Below, in pieces: positions 16,438 through 23,615 of a stretch of 64,000 bases of DNA. The notes below the pieces were generated by a model that made no database searches, was not told the DNA's origin, and saw only the letters and a list, made by a program, of their open reading frames with translations. Every line of letters starts with the position of its first letter. The first letter of the stretch is position 1. The DNA lies in contig NZ_LN648874.1 of NCBI RefSeq assembly GCF_000826185.2, positions 1-64,000 of the forward strand, read 5' to 3'. The stretch is from Microbacterium gorillae (GTDB lineage: Bacteria > Actinomycetota > Actinomycetes > Actinomycetales > Microbacteriaceae). Position numbers and translations under genes: made by a program.

Positions 16438-17129
16438 TCGACACGGCGCACGTGCTCGCCGGTATCGGGCTGTCGGGGTGGCTGCCCGTGGTGCTGTTCG
16501 TGCTGTGCCTGCTCGATGGCTTCTTCCCGCCGGTACCGAGCGAGACCGCGGTCATGGCCGCGCTCACGCTGGCACTCGGGGCCGGAGCGAATCCCGCCTT
16601 CATCGCGACGCTGATCGCCGCGGCCGCCGTGGGGGCCGCCAGCGGCGACAGCGTCGCGTATGCCATCGGCCGCGTGTGCGGCACCGACCGCTGGCGCTGG
16701 CAGCGCCGGCCGCGCGTGCGACGGGCGCTGGACTGGGCCGCACACCAGGTGTCCGCACGGCCGGCCATCCTCATCATCGGAGCGCGCTACATCCCGATCG
16801 GTCGCGTCGCGGTGAACATGACCGCCGGGGCGACCCGGTTGCCGTACCGTCGATTCCTGCCGCTCAGTCTCATCGCCGGCATCATGTGGGCCGGGATGTG
16901 CTGGCTGCTCGGCACCGTCATCTCGGCGTGGCTCGGCGACCAGCCGGTGATCGCCGCGATCGTCGCGGTCGCCGTGTCCCTCGTCCTGGGAGCGGTCATC
17001 GACGGGATCTCACGGCTGGTCTCCCATCTGCGTGCTCGTCGGGCGGCTCGGCGTGCGCCCGTGACGCCGGTGATCCATCTGGAGGCGGACCATCGCCCGC
17101 CGACCGGAGAGCTGCGGCGGGTCGGCTGA
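16434..17129 (+). CDS. DedA family (VTT/SNARE-associated) membrane protein
   Basis: A 231-residue integral membrane protein with the DedA core: the re-entrant region DGFFPPVPSETAVMAA (about 28-43), the conserved GDSVAYAIGR (about 70-79) and the ARYIPIGRVAVNMTAG motif (about 117-132) containing the membrane-embedded arginines. DedA proteins act as lipid flippases or carriers, for example recycling undecaprenyl phosphate, and affect membrane potential and drug resistance. GGAGG precedes the ATG by four bases. The upstream region is duplicated in tandem, giving two copies of promoter and ribosome binding site. Confidence 0.9.
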   Translation: MIDTAHVLAGIGLSGWLPVVLFVLCLLDGFFPPVPSETAVMAALTLALGAGANPAFIATLIAAAAVGAASGDSVAYAIGRVCGTDRWRWQRRPRVRRALDWAAHQVSARPAILIIGARYIPIGRVAVNMTAGATRLPYRRFLPLSLIAGIMWAGMCWLLGTVISAWLGDQPVIAAIVAVAVSLVLGAVIDGISRLVSHLRARRAARRAPVTPVIHLEADHRPPTGELRRVG

Positions 17130-17259
17130 CGCCCCCGCTGTCCCAGGGGCACCTCGGTGGTCCACGCCGACAGTCGGTCGTCGAGGTCAGTGGTCATGCT
17201 CGCCTCCTCAGGCTTCACCACTGACATCCCCGGCCGCAGCCGATTCGTTGCAGCGCGGC

Positions 17260-17760
17260 TCAGTCCGTCTCGAACTCGAGGTTGAGTTTGCGCAGCAACG
17301 TGGCGAGGCGGTCCCGGTCCGAACGCGTGAGGATCCCGAGGATGTGCGCCTCGGCGTCCACGAGCCGTGTGATCGCGGCGTCCACGCGGATGCGCCCCTC
17401 ATCGGTGAGCGTCACGAGCACGCTGCGCCCGTCGCCGGGGTCGGCGGCCCGGCGCACCAGGCGGCGTCCGACCAGGCGATCGATGCGGTTGGTCATCGTG
17501 CCGGAGGAGACCATGGTCTGTTGCAGCAACTGCTTGGGGCTGAGCTGGAACGGATCGCCCGCCCGCCGCAACGCGGCCAGCACGTCCCACTCCCACGGCT
17601 CCAGATCGCTGCGCCGGAACGCCTCGCGCCGTGCCCGGTCAACGTGTTTGGAGATCCGGTCCACCCGGGACAGCACGCCGAGCGGCGAGAAGTCCAGGTC
17701 GGGGCGCTGAGCCATCCACGCCTCGACGATGCGATCGACCTCGTCGGACTGCGGCGCCAT
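17260..17760 (-). CDS. MarR family transcriptional regulator
   Basis: A 166-residue winged-helix regulator. The DNA-binding domain spans about 50-125: LEPWEWDVLAALRRAG, the recognition helix region SSGTMTNRIDRLVGRRLVRR and the wing with RSVLVTLTDEG. MarR proteins bind palindromes as dimers and usually release DNA on binding aromatic ligands or on oxidation; no cysteine pair is evident. On its strand CATAAT sits six bases before the ATG, a near-consensus leaderless start. The target is unknown. It lies between convergent dedA and the divergent tRNA-Gln/glmU unit; a 130-base gap to dedA shows no clear gene. Confidence 0.88.
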   Translation of the reverse strand: MAPQSDEVDRIVEAWMAQRPDLDFSPLGVLSRVDRISKHVDRARREAFRRSDLEPWEWDVLAALRRAGDPFQLSPKQLLQQTMVSSGTMTNRIDRLVGRRLVRRAADPGDGRSVLVTLTDEGRIRVDAAITRLVDAEAHILGILTRSDRDRLATLLRKLNLEFETD

Positions 17761-17825
17761 GGGTCCATTATGCGTCAGGGCGCTCGGGCGTCATGGCAGA
17801 CTTGACCCGGCGGCTTCGGCCGTTT

Positions 17826-17897
17826 TCCGCCGTGGTGTAATGGCAGCACGACAGCCTTTGGAGCTGTGAGGTCCAGGTTCGAGTCCTGGCGGCGGAG
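17826..17897 (+). tRNA. tRNA-Gln (anticodon TTG)
   Basis: A 72-nt cloverleaf: acceptor TCCGCCG/CGGCGGA, D arm with GTGTAATGGCAGCAC, anticodon stem ACAGC/GCTGT around CTTTGGA (anticodon TTG at the canonical position), five-base variable loop, T stem CCAGG/CCTGG with TTCGAGT, discriminator G at 17897. CCA is not encoded. The 3' end lies one base before the glmU ATG. A -10-like CAGACT is at 17797-17802. Confidence 0.97.
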
Positions 17898-17898
17898 C

Positions 17899-19368
17899 AT
17901 GTCGGAGAATGAACTCGCCATTGTGATCCTCGCCGCGGGACAGGGCACGCGCATGCGATCGCGCACCCCGAAGGTCCTGCACGAGATCGGCGGCCGCAGC
18001 CTCGTCGGCCACGTCATCACCACCGCGGAGCGGCTGGAGGCGACCCACATCGAGGTCGTCGTCCGTCACGAGCGTGAGGCGGTCGTGTCGCACCTGACCG
18101 CACACTTCCCGAGTGTGGCGATCGTGGAGCAGGACGAGATCCCGGGCACCGGTCGGGCCGTGGAAGCGGCTGTCGCAGCGCTGCCGGGCGACTACGACGG
18201 TGACGTGCTCGTGCTCTCCGGAGACGTTCCCCTGCTGGACGAGCACACCCTTGCCGACCTCATCGCCGCCCACCGCGCGAGCGGCGCCGCCGCGACCGTC
18301 CTCAGCGCGCGGCTGCCGGACCCCACCGGCTACGGGCGCGTCATCCGGGACGCCGACGGCACCGTCTCGCGCATCGTGGAGCAGAAGGACGCGTCCGCCG
18401 ATGAGGCCGCCGTCAGTGAGATCAACTCCGGTGTCTACGTCTTCCGCGCCGCGTCCCTGCGGGACACCCTGCCGCGTATCGGCACCGACAACGCGCAGGG
18501 CGAGAAGTACCTCACCGACGTCATCGGCCTGCTCCGCGCTGCCGGCGCCCCCGTCGCCGCGACGATCGCGCCGGATGCGCGCCTCACCGAGGGTGTGAAC
18601 GACCGCGTGCAGCTCAGCGAAGTCGCCCGCGTTCTCAACGCTCGCATCGTCCGTCATTGGCAGCGTGAGGGCGTGACGGTGATGGATCCGGCCACCACGT
18701 GGATCGATGACACGGTGACCCTTGCTCCGGACGTCACGATCCTGCCGAACACGTTCCTGCTGCGCTCGACCACCGTCTCCACCGGCGCCGTCATCGGTCC
18801 GGACACGACCCTCAGCGACTGCGAGGTCGGCGAGGACGCGGTCATCAAGCGCGCCGACGGCAATCTCGCGGTGATCGGTGCGGGCGCCACGGTCGGCCCG
18901 TGGGCGTACCTCCGCCCCAACACCCAGTTGGGTGAGGGCGGCAAGATCGGCACGTTCGTCGAGACCAAGAACTCCCAGATCGGCGCCGGATCGAAGGTGC
19001 CTCACCTGTCGTACGTCGGCGACACGACGATCGGCACCGGGGTGAACCTCGGGGCGGGTGCGATCACGGCGAACTACGACGACATCGCCAAGCACCGTAC
19101 CGAGATCGGTGACGAGGTGCACACCGGGTCGCACAACGTCTTCGTGGCGCCGGTTACGATTGGAGCGGGCGCCAAGACTGGGGCCGGCGCGGTGATCCGC
19201 AAGGATGTGCCCGCCGGAGCACTGGCGCTCAGCGTCGCGCCTCAACGAAACGTTGAGGGGTGGGTCGAGAAGAACAGGCAGGGCACACGCGCGGCCGAGG
19301 TCGCAAACGATGCCCGACACGCACAGAAGGCTGCTGATGGCGGGCAAGGGCAAGAAGAAGACCGTTGA
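17899..19368 (+). CDS. glmU: Bifunctional UDP-N-acetylglucosamine pyrophosphorylase / glucosamine-1-phosphate N-acetyltransferase
   Basis: GlmU makes UDP-GlcNAc, the precursor of peptidoglycan, by acetylating glucosamine 1-phosphate and then uridylating it. The 489-residue product has the nucleotidyltransferase signature LAAGQGTRMRS (11-21) and a C-terminal left-handed beta helix (about 260-455) with the acetyltransferase residues in YLRPNTQLGEGGKIGTFVETKNSQIG and NYDD. The extra tail after residue 455 is charged. The ATG at 17899 matches the family N-terminus but is one base from the tRNA-Gln 3' end, so there is no room for a ribosome binding site outside the tRNA. The 3' end overlaps prs by 32 bases. 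Confidence 0.97.
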   Translation: MSENELAIVILAAGQGTRMRSRTPKVLHEIGGRSLVGHVITTAERLEATHIEVVVRHEREAVVSHLTAHFPSVAIVEQDEIPGTGRAVEAAVAALPGDYDGDVLVLSGDVPLLDEHTLADLIAAHRASGAAATVLSARLPDPTGYGRVIRDADGTVSRIVEQKDASADEAAVSEINSGVYVFRAASLRDTLPRIGTDNAQGEKYLTDVIGLLRAAGAPVAATIAPDARLTEGVNDRVQLSEVARVLNARIVRHWQREGVTVMDPATTWIDDTVTLAPDVTILPNTFLLRSTTVSTGAVIGPDTTLSDCEVGEDAVIKRADGNLAVIGAGATVGPWAYLRPNTQLGEGGKIGTFVETKNSQIGAGSKVPHLSYVGDTTIGTGVNLGAGAITANYDDIAKHRTEIGDEVHTGSHNVFVAPVTIGAGAKTGAGAVIRKDVPAGALALSVAPQRNVEGWVEKNRQGTRAAEVANDARHAQKAADGGQGQEEDR

Positions 19369-20377
19369 TCTCGATCGGGAGAATGACATCGCTCCCGGCC
19401 TCGAGGTGAAGACGAAGAAGCGTCTCGTCGTCGTCTCGGGGAGTTCTCACCCGGAACTGGCCGCCCAGGTCGCCCGGCAGATCGGTACGGAGCTGGCTCC
19501 GACCGAGCACCGCGAGTTCGCCTCCGGCGAGCTGTACACGCGCTTCGAGGTGTCCGTCCGCGGATGTGACGTGTTCGTCGTGCAGTCCTTCGAGGGTGCC
19601 GTCAACAAGCAGATCATGGAACTGCTGATCATGCTCGATGCTCTCAAGCGCGCGTCCGCGAAGCGCATCACCGTGGTCGCGCCCTACTACCCGTACTCGC
19701 GCCAGGACAAGAAGGGTCGCGGCCGTGAGCCGATCTCGGCTCGCCTGATCTCCGACCTGATGGCCACTGCCGGCGCCGACCGCATCATGTCCGTCGACCT
19801 GCACGCCGCGCAGATCCAGGGCTTCTTCGACGGTCCCGTGGACCACCTGTTCGCCAAGCCGGTGCTGCTGGACTACTTCGAGCGAACGCTCTCCGCCGCC
19901 GATCGCGAGAAGCTCACGATCGTCTCGCCGGACATGGGCCGCGTGCGCGTCGCCGACACGTGGTCGGACAGCCTGAACGCGCCGCTGGCGATCATCCACA
20001 AGCGTCGCGACCCGAAGGTCGCCAACCAGGTCTCGGTGCACGAGATCGTCGGTTCCGTCGCCGGACGCGTCTGCCTCCTCGTTGACGACATGATCGACAC
20101 CGGTGGCACGATCCAGAAGGCCGCCGAAGCGCTGAAGGCCAACGGTGCCGAACGGGTCATCGTCGCCGCCACCCACGCGATCTTCTCCGACCCGGCCGTC
20201 GAGCGCCTGCAGTGCGAGGCCATCGACGAGGTCGTCGTCACGGACACCATCCCTCTGCCGCCGGAGAAGAAGTGGGATTCCCTTGTGGTCCTGCCGATCG
20301 CTCCGCTGCTCGCGCGGGCGATCCAGGAGGTGTTCGAGGACGGCTCGGTCACGAGCATGTTCGACGGCGCCGCCTGA
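19337..20377 (+). CDS. prs: Ribose-phosphate pyrophosphokinase (PRPP synthetase)
   Basis: Prs makes PRPP from ribose 5-phosphate and ATP for nucleotide, histidine and tryptophan synthesis. The 346-residue protein has VVAPYYPYSRQDKKGRGREPISARL (about 113-137), DLHAAQIQGFF, the catalytic flexible-loop region and the PRPP-binding loop LVDDMIDTGGT (about 247-257). A Lys-rich N-terminal extension of about 25 residues precedes the usual start, which is common in actinobacteria. AGAAGG at 19325-19330 supports ATG 19337; an earlier ATG at 19310 lacks such a site. The gene overlaps glmU, so the two are co-translated; both draw on sugar phosphate and nucleotide pools. Confidence 0.96.
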   Translation: MAGKGKKKTVDLDRENDIAPGLEVKTKKRLVVVSGSSHPELAAQVARQIGTELAPTEHREFASGELYTRFEVSVRGCDVFVVQSFEGAVNKQIMELLIMLDALKRASAKRITVVAPYYPYSRQDKKGRGREPISARLISDLMATAGADRIMSVDLHAAQIQGFFDGPVDHLFAKPVLLDYFERTLSAADREKLTIVSPDMGRVRVADTWSDSLNAPLAIIHKRRDPKVANQVSVHEIVGSVAGRVCLLVDDMIDTGGTIQKAAEALKANGAERVIVAATHAIFSDPAVERLQCEAIDEVVVTDTIPLPPEKKWDSLVVLPIAPLLARAIQEVFEDGSVTSMFDGAA

Positions 20378-20389
20378 TCGACGTCGCCG

Positions 20390-20419
20390 CGCGCCGCGAC
20401 CCGCTCGGGTCGTGGCGCG
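20390..20419 (+). terminator. Hairpin terminator after prs
   Basis: CGCGCCGCGACCC pairs with GGGTCGTGGCGCG (one G-U pair) around a GCTC loop, 12 bases after the prs stop. No long U-run follows, as is usual in high-GC actinobacteria. Confidence 0.75.
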
Positions 20420-20510
20420 CGTTGCACAGCAGACCCATAGGCGCAGCCGGGAGACGTTCCATGGGCTCGTCATAGATTCTTCGTGTCACCTACCCCCCCG
20501 GAGGACCCCT

Positions 20511-21020
20511 ATGACAACCCACGTTTCCCCCCGAAACACCCGCATCGCCGCTTCACTCGCCGCCGTCGGCGGACTGCTCGCCCTGGCCGGTTGCGCCAGC
20601 ACCGCGGCCGACGCGGACCCGACGGTCGCGGCACCGGAGCAGACCACCGCCGCCGCCGCACCGACGGCGGAGGCGACCACGCCGACCCCCACGGCGTCAT
20701 CCGAGGCGGAGAACACGTCCGGTTACAAAGACGGCTCGTACACCGCGGACGGTCAGTACCAGACCCCGCACGGCACCGTCGAGTCGGTCACGGTCACGGT
20801 CGCGCTGAAGGACGGCGTCGTGGAGTCCGTGGACGTCACCGGCCAGCCGATCGAGCGCGAGACCGAGCAGTATCAGAGCAAGTTCATCGGCGGCATCGCC
20901 GCCGAGGTCGTCGGCAAGTCCATCGACGATCTGTCCGTGTCGCGCGTCGCCGGCTCGTCGCTGACCAGCGGCGGCTTCAACAAGGCGATCGAGGAGATCA
21001 AGCAGGAAGCCGCCTCCTGA
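20511..21020 (+). CDS. FMN-binding domain lipoprotein
   Basis: A 169-residue exported lipoprotein. The signal peptide ends in a lipobox LALAGC with Cys28 as lipidation site, followed by a Thr/Ala/Pro-rich spacer (about 30-75) and a single FMN-binding domain (about 80-169). The sequence AGSSLTSGGF near the end matches the site that ApbE modifies in NqrC/RnfG-type proteins (SGATLTS), with Thr152 the predicted FMN acceptor. It should carry covalent FMN on the outer face of the membrane and pass electrons from the membrane reductase to an external acceptor. TGATG couples it to the ApbE gene. Confidence 0.9.
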   Translation: MTTHVSPRNTRIAASLAAVGGLLALAGCASTAADADPTVAAPEQTTAAAAPTAEATTPTPTASSEAENTSGYKDGSYTADGQYQTPHGTVESVTVTVALKDGVVESVDVTGQPIERETEQYQSKFIGGIAAEVVGKSIDDLSVSRVAGSSLTSGGFNKAIEEIKQEAAS

Positions 21021-21880
21021 TGCCTTCGCCCGCGGAATGGGCGTTCCCGGCCATCGGGACGTCGTGGCGGGTGAGCACGGTGGAACCGCTGTCCGTGCTG
21101 GTGCGCGACGCGGTGGCAGCTGAGATCGAGACGTTCGACCGCGCCTGGTCGAGATTCCGGCCGGATTCGGCGGTCTCTCGGCTCGCGGAGCAGGCGGGCA
21201 CGGCGACGGCGCCCGCGGCCGGCCTCCTGCGTGAGGTCTACGACGAGGTGGACACCGCGACCGGCGGCGCCGTGAACCCGCTCGTCGGTGGCAGCCTCAC
21301 CGCCCTCGGCTATGACGCTGAGATGAGCCTGCGCGCGGGCGACCCGACTCCGGCGCCGGCCGACTGGCGCGGGACCTTCCGGGCCGAAGGCGACACGGTG
21401 ACGATGACCCGACCGGGACTGCTCGACATCGGCGCGTGTGGGAAGGGTCTGCTCGTCGATCGGGTCAGCGCCGTCCTGACCGCTCACGGCGTGAGCACCC
21501 ATGTCGTCGACGCCAGCGGAGACCTCATCCTGCGCGGGACGAGCGAGCGGATCGCGCTGGAGCATCCCTACGACCCGACCCGAGCGATCGGGGTCGTGAC
21601 CGTGTCCGAGGCGGCGCTGTGTGCGAGCGCCACCAACCGGCGAGCCTGGGGCGAGGGACTGCACCACGTTCTGGACGCTCGCACCGGGATGCCGGTACGG
21701 ACGGTGGTCGCGACCTGGGCCGTCCATCCGGACGCCCTGCACGCGGATGCGCTCGCCACGGCGCTGTTCTTCGACGGCGGTCCCGCGCTGGCCGCGCGCT
21801 GGGGTGGAGACTGGGTGCGGATGTTCACTGACGGCCGGGCCGAATACGGTCCACACACGACCTTCGAGGTGTTCACATGA
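21020..21880 (+). CDS. apbE: FAD:protein FMN transferase
   Basis: ApbE moves FMN from FAD to a Ser/Thr of a target protein. The 286-residue product has FDRAWSRFRPDSAVSRL (about 34-50), the FAD/metal-binding stretch MTRPGLLDIGACGKGLLVDRV (about 130-151), VVDASGDL (about 161-168) and the C-terminal HADALATALF (about 241-250), all expected for the family. No signal peptide is obvious, so the protein may act in the cytoplasm or be exported in another way. The obvious substrate is the lipoprotein encoded directly upstream. The stop overlaps the next start (ATGA). Confidence 0.93.
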   Translation: MPSPAEWAFPAIGTSWRVSTVEPLSVLVRDAVAAEIETFDRAWSRFRPDSAVSRLAEQAGTATAPAAGLLREVYDEVDTATGGAVNPLVGGSLTALGYDAEMSLRAGDPTPAPADWRGTFRAEGDTVTMTRPGLLDIGACGKGLLVDRVSAVLTAHGVSTHVVDASGDLILRGTSERIALEHPYDPTRAIGVVTVSEAALCASATNRRAWGEGLHHVLDARTGMPVRTVVATWAVHPDALHADALATALFFDGGPALAARWGGDWVRMFTDGRAEYGPHTTFEVFT

Positions 21881-23424
21881 TCACGCGACTCGTCGCTCTC
21901 CGCGCCCGGCTGCTCCGGCTGCTGGGCGCGATGTCCATGTACCGACTGGTGCTGTGGGCTCTGATCGCGCTGGCGGTCATCGCCTTCGTGGTGTCGTTCT
22001 CCGGCCAGCTCGCCGCGCAACCGCTCGCGCTGGCGCTCTCCGCCGCCGTGCTGATCGTCAGTGTCGGTGTCGTGGACGTCATCGGTCACCTCGTCCTGCG
22101 GCGGCCGATCCGCGTGGAATCCGGTCTCATCACCGCGCTGATCCTGCTGTTCGTGCTCGCGCCGACGACCGAGCCGGCGGGTCTCGGCGTGCTCGCCGCC
22201 GCGGTCGCGGTCGCGAGCGCATCGAAGTACCTTCTGGCCTTCCGCGCCCGGCACCTGTTCAACCCGGCGGCGTTCGGGGCGGCGATCGTCACGATCACCG
22301 GGCTCGGGTTCTCGGCCTGGTGGGTGGGGACGCCGCTGCTGGCCGGGGCCGTCGTGGTGCTCGGCGTCGCCGTGGTCCTGCGCGCCGGGCAGGGGCGCAC
22401 CGCGCTGACCTTCATCGTGGTGGCCGCCGCCGTCTCGTTCGCGTTCACCTTCGTGCAGGCCGCGCAGTTCTCCCTCGCGGTGGATCCCGTCGCCGCCGCG
22501 CTCCAGGTGCTGTTCTCGTCACCGATCCTGTTCCTCGGTCTGTTCATGATGACCGAGCCGCTGACGCTCCCGGTCCGGTCCGGTTGGCGGATCGTGGAGG
22601 CGGTTCTCGTGGGTGTGCTCGTCGGATGGCCGGGGCTGCTCGGCGCCTACCTCGCCCCGGAGACCGCGCTGCTGCTGGGCAACCTCCTCGCCTTCGCGGT
22701 GTCCGTGGACCGTCGGCGCACGCTCCGCCTGCGGGTGGGGTCGCGGCGGGCGCTGTCACCGGAGATCACGGAACTGACCCTGGTGCCCTCGCGTCCGCTC
22801 AGCTTCACGCCCGGACAGTACCTCGAGCTCGAGGTCCCGCATCGGCGCGCGGACCTGCGGGGCACGCGACGCGAGTTCAGCGTGGTGTCCGAGCCGGGCG
22901 CGGACGATCTGCGGATCGCCTATCGGACCCCGGCGACCGGACGGGTGTCGACCTTCAAACGGGCGCTGGACGACGTGGCGCCGGGGGCGGACCTGCGGGC
23001 CACCGGCATCACCGGATCCTTCACGCTGCCGGCTGAGACGGCGCAGCCGGTCATGCTGCTCGGCGCCGGGATCGGTGTGACGCCCCTGGTGTCCCAGCTC
23101 CGGGCGGATCTGTCCGCAGCTGTGCGTCGTGATGTCGTCCTGGTGCTGGTCGCGTCGTCGGCCGCCGAGCTGATCTATGTCCCGGAGCTGGCCTCCACCG
23201 GTGCTCGGGTGATCGTCGTCACCCCGGACGACCCGGGTCCGCTGCCCGAACAGTGGGCGTGGGCGGGCGGCGCGCGCCTGGACGCCGACGGTCTCTCGGC
23301 CCTGGTGCCGGACCTCGGCAAGCGGTACGCCTACGTGTCCGGCCCGCCGGCGTTGATCGCCGCGCTCGCCCCGGCGCTGCGCGGTGCCCGCCGCGTCGTC
23401 ACCGACGCCTTCGCCGGCTACTGA
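21877..23424 (+). CDS. RnfD/NqrB-like membrane domain fused to ferredoxin-NADP(+) reductase domain
   Basis: A 515-residue fusion. Residues 1-270 form about eight to nine membrane helices with the RnfD/NqrB-type pattern (LFNPAAFGAA, FLGLFMMTEPLTLP). Residues 280-515 are an FNR module: FAD-binding RREFSVVSE (about 331-339) and NAD(P)-binding MLLGAGIGVTPLVSQLR (about 392-408), ending in VSGPPALIAAL and a terminal Tyr. It should take electrons from cytoplasmic NAD(P)H through FAD and across the membrane to the FMN lipoprotein. With the two preceding overlapping genes it forms a compact flavin-based trans-membrane electron transfer operon. Confidence 0.88.
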   Translation: MITRLVALRARLLRLLGAMSMYRLVLWALIALAVIAFVVSFSGQLAAQPLALALSAAVLIVSVGVVDVIGHLVLRRPIRVESGLITALILLFVLAPTTEPAGLGVLAAAVAVASASKYLLAFRARHLFNPAAFGAAIVTITGLGFSAWWVGTPLLAGAVVVLGVAVVLRAGQGRTALTFIVVAAAVSFAFTFVQAAQFSLAVDPVAAALQVLFSSPILFLGLFMMTEPLTLPVRSGWRIVEAVLVGVLVGWPGLLGAYLAPETALLLGNLLAFAVSVDRRRTLRLRVGSRRALSPEITELTLVPSRPLSFTPGQYLELEVPHRRADLRGTRREFSVVSEPGADDLRIAYRTPATGRVSTFKRALDDVAPGADLRATGITGSFTLPAETAQPVMLLGAGIGVTPLVSQLRADLSAAVRRDVVLVLVASSAAELIYVPELASTGARVIVVTPDDPGPLPEQWAWAGGARLDADGLSALVPDLGKRYAYVSGPPALIAALAPALRGARRVVTDAFAGY

Positions 23425-23426
23425 CT

Positions 23427-23540
23427 CGCTCCCACCTTCGGCAGTTCCGGTCGCGCCGACCTGCCGAACCTGAGAGCGACGTCCGGGACGCTCTGAGGTT
23501 CGGCAGAACGAACGCACCCGAAGTGCGGAATCTGGGAGCG
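23427..23540. repeat. Convergent intergenic element with nested hairpins (ttcggcag type)
   Basis: The element is bounded by CGCTCCCA (23427) and TGGGAGCG (23533-23540), the same boundary words as at 5417-5532. Inside, CTGCCGAACCTGAGAGCG (23461-23478) pairs with 23489-23506 over 18 bases with one mismatch, and a third TTCGGCAG copy lies at 23436. It fills the gap between the convergent reductase and aspS genes. Confidence 0.7.
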
Positions 23541-23571
23541 AGCTCGCAGGCGTCAGGCGCGCGTCGGGAAC

Positions 23572-23609
23572 GACGAAGGCCGGGACCCGTGCGGGTCCCG
23601 GCCTTCGTC
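23572..23609 (-). terminator. Terminator of aspS
   Basis: A perfect 17-bp hairpin (arms GACGAAGGCCGGGACCC) with a four-base loop lies just after the aspS stop. Confidence 0.85.
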
Positions 23610-23615
23610 AAGCGA

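Noticed and set aside
14414..17224. Plus-strand frame of more than 900 codons spanning four genes
   Set aside because: It crosses genes on both strands in another frame and has no recognisable domain; a composition artefact.
16787..17227. Minus-strand open frame starting MSVVKPEEASMTTDLDDRL with a good GGAGG before an internal ATG (17197)
   Set aside because: Most of it lies antisense to dedA and becomes Arg/Ser-rich; only the first 20-25 residues outside dedA look protein-like. It may be a gene remnant but is not supported as a gene.
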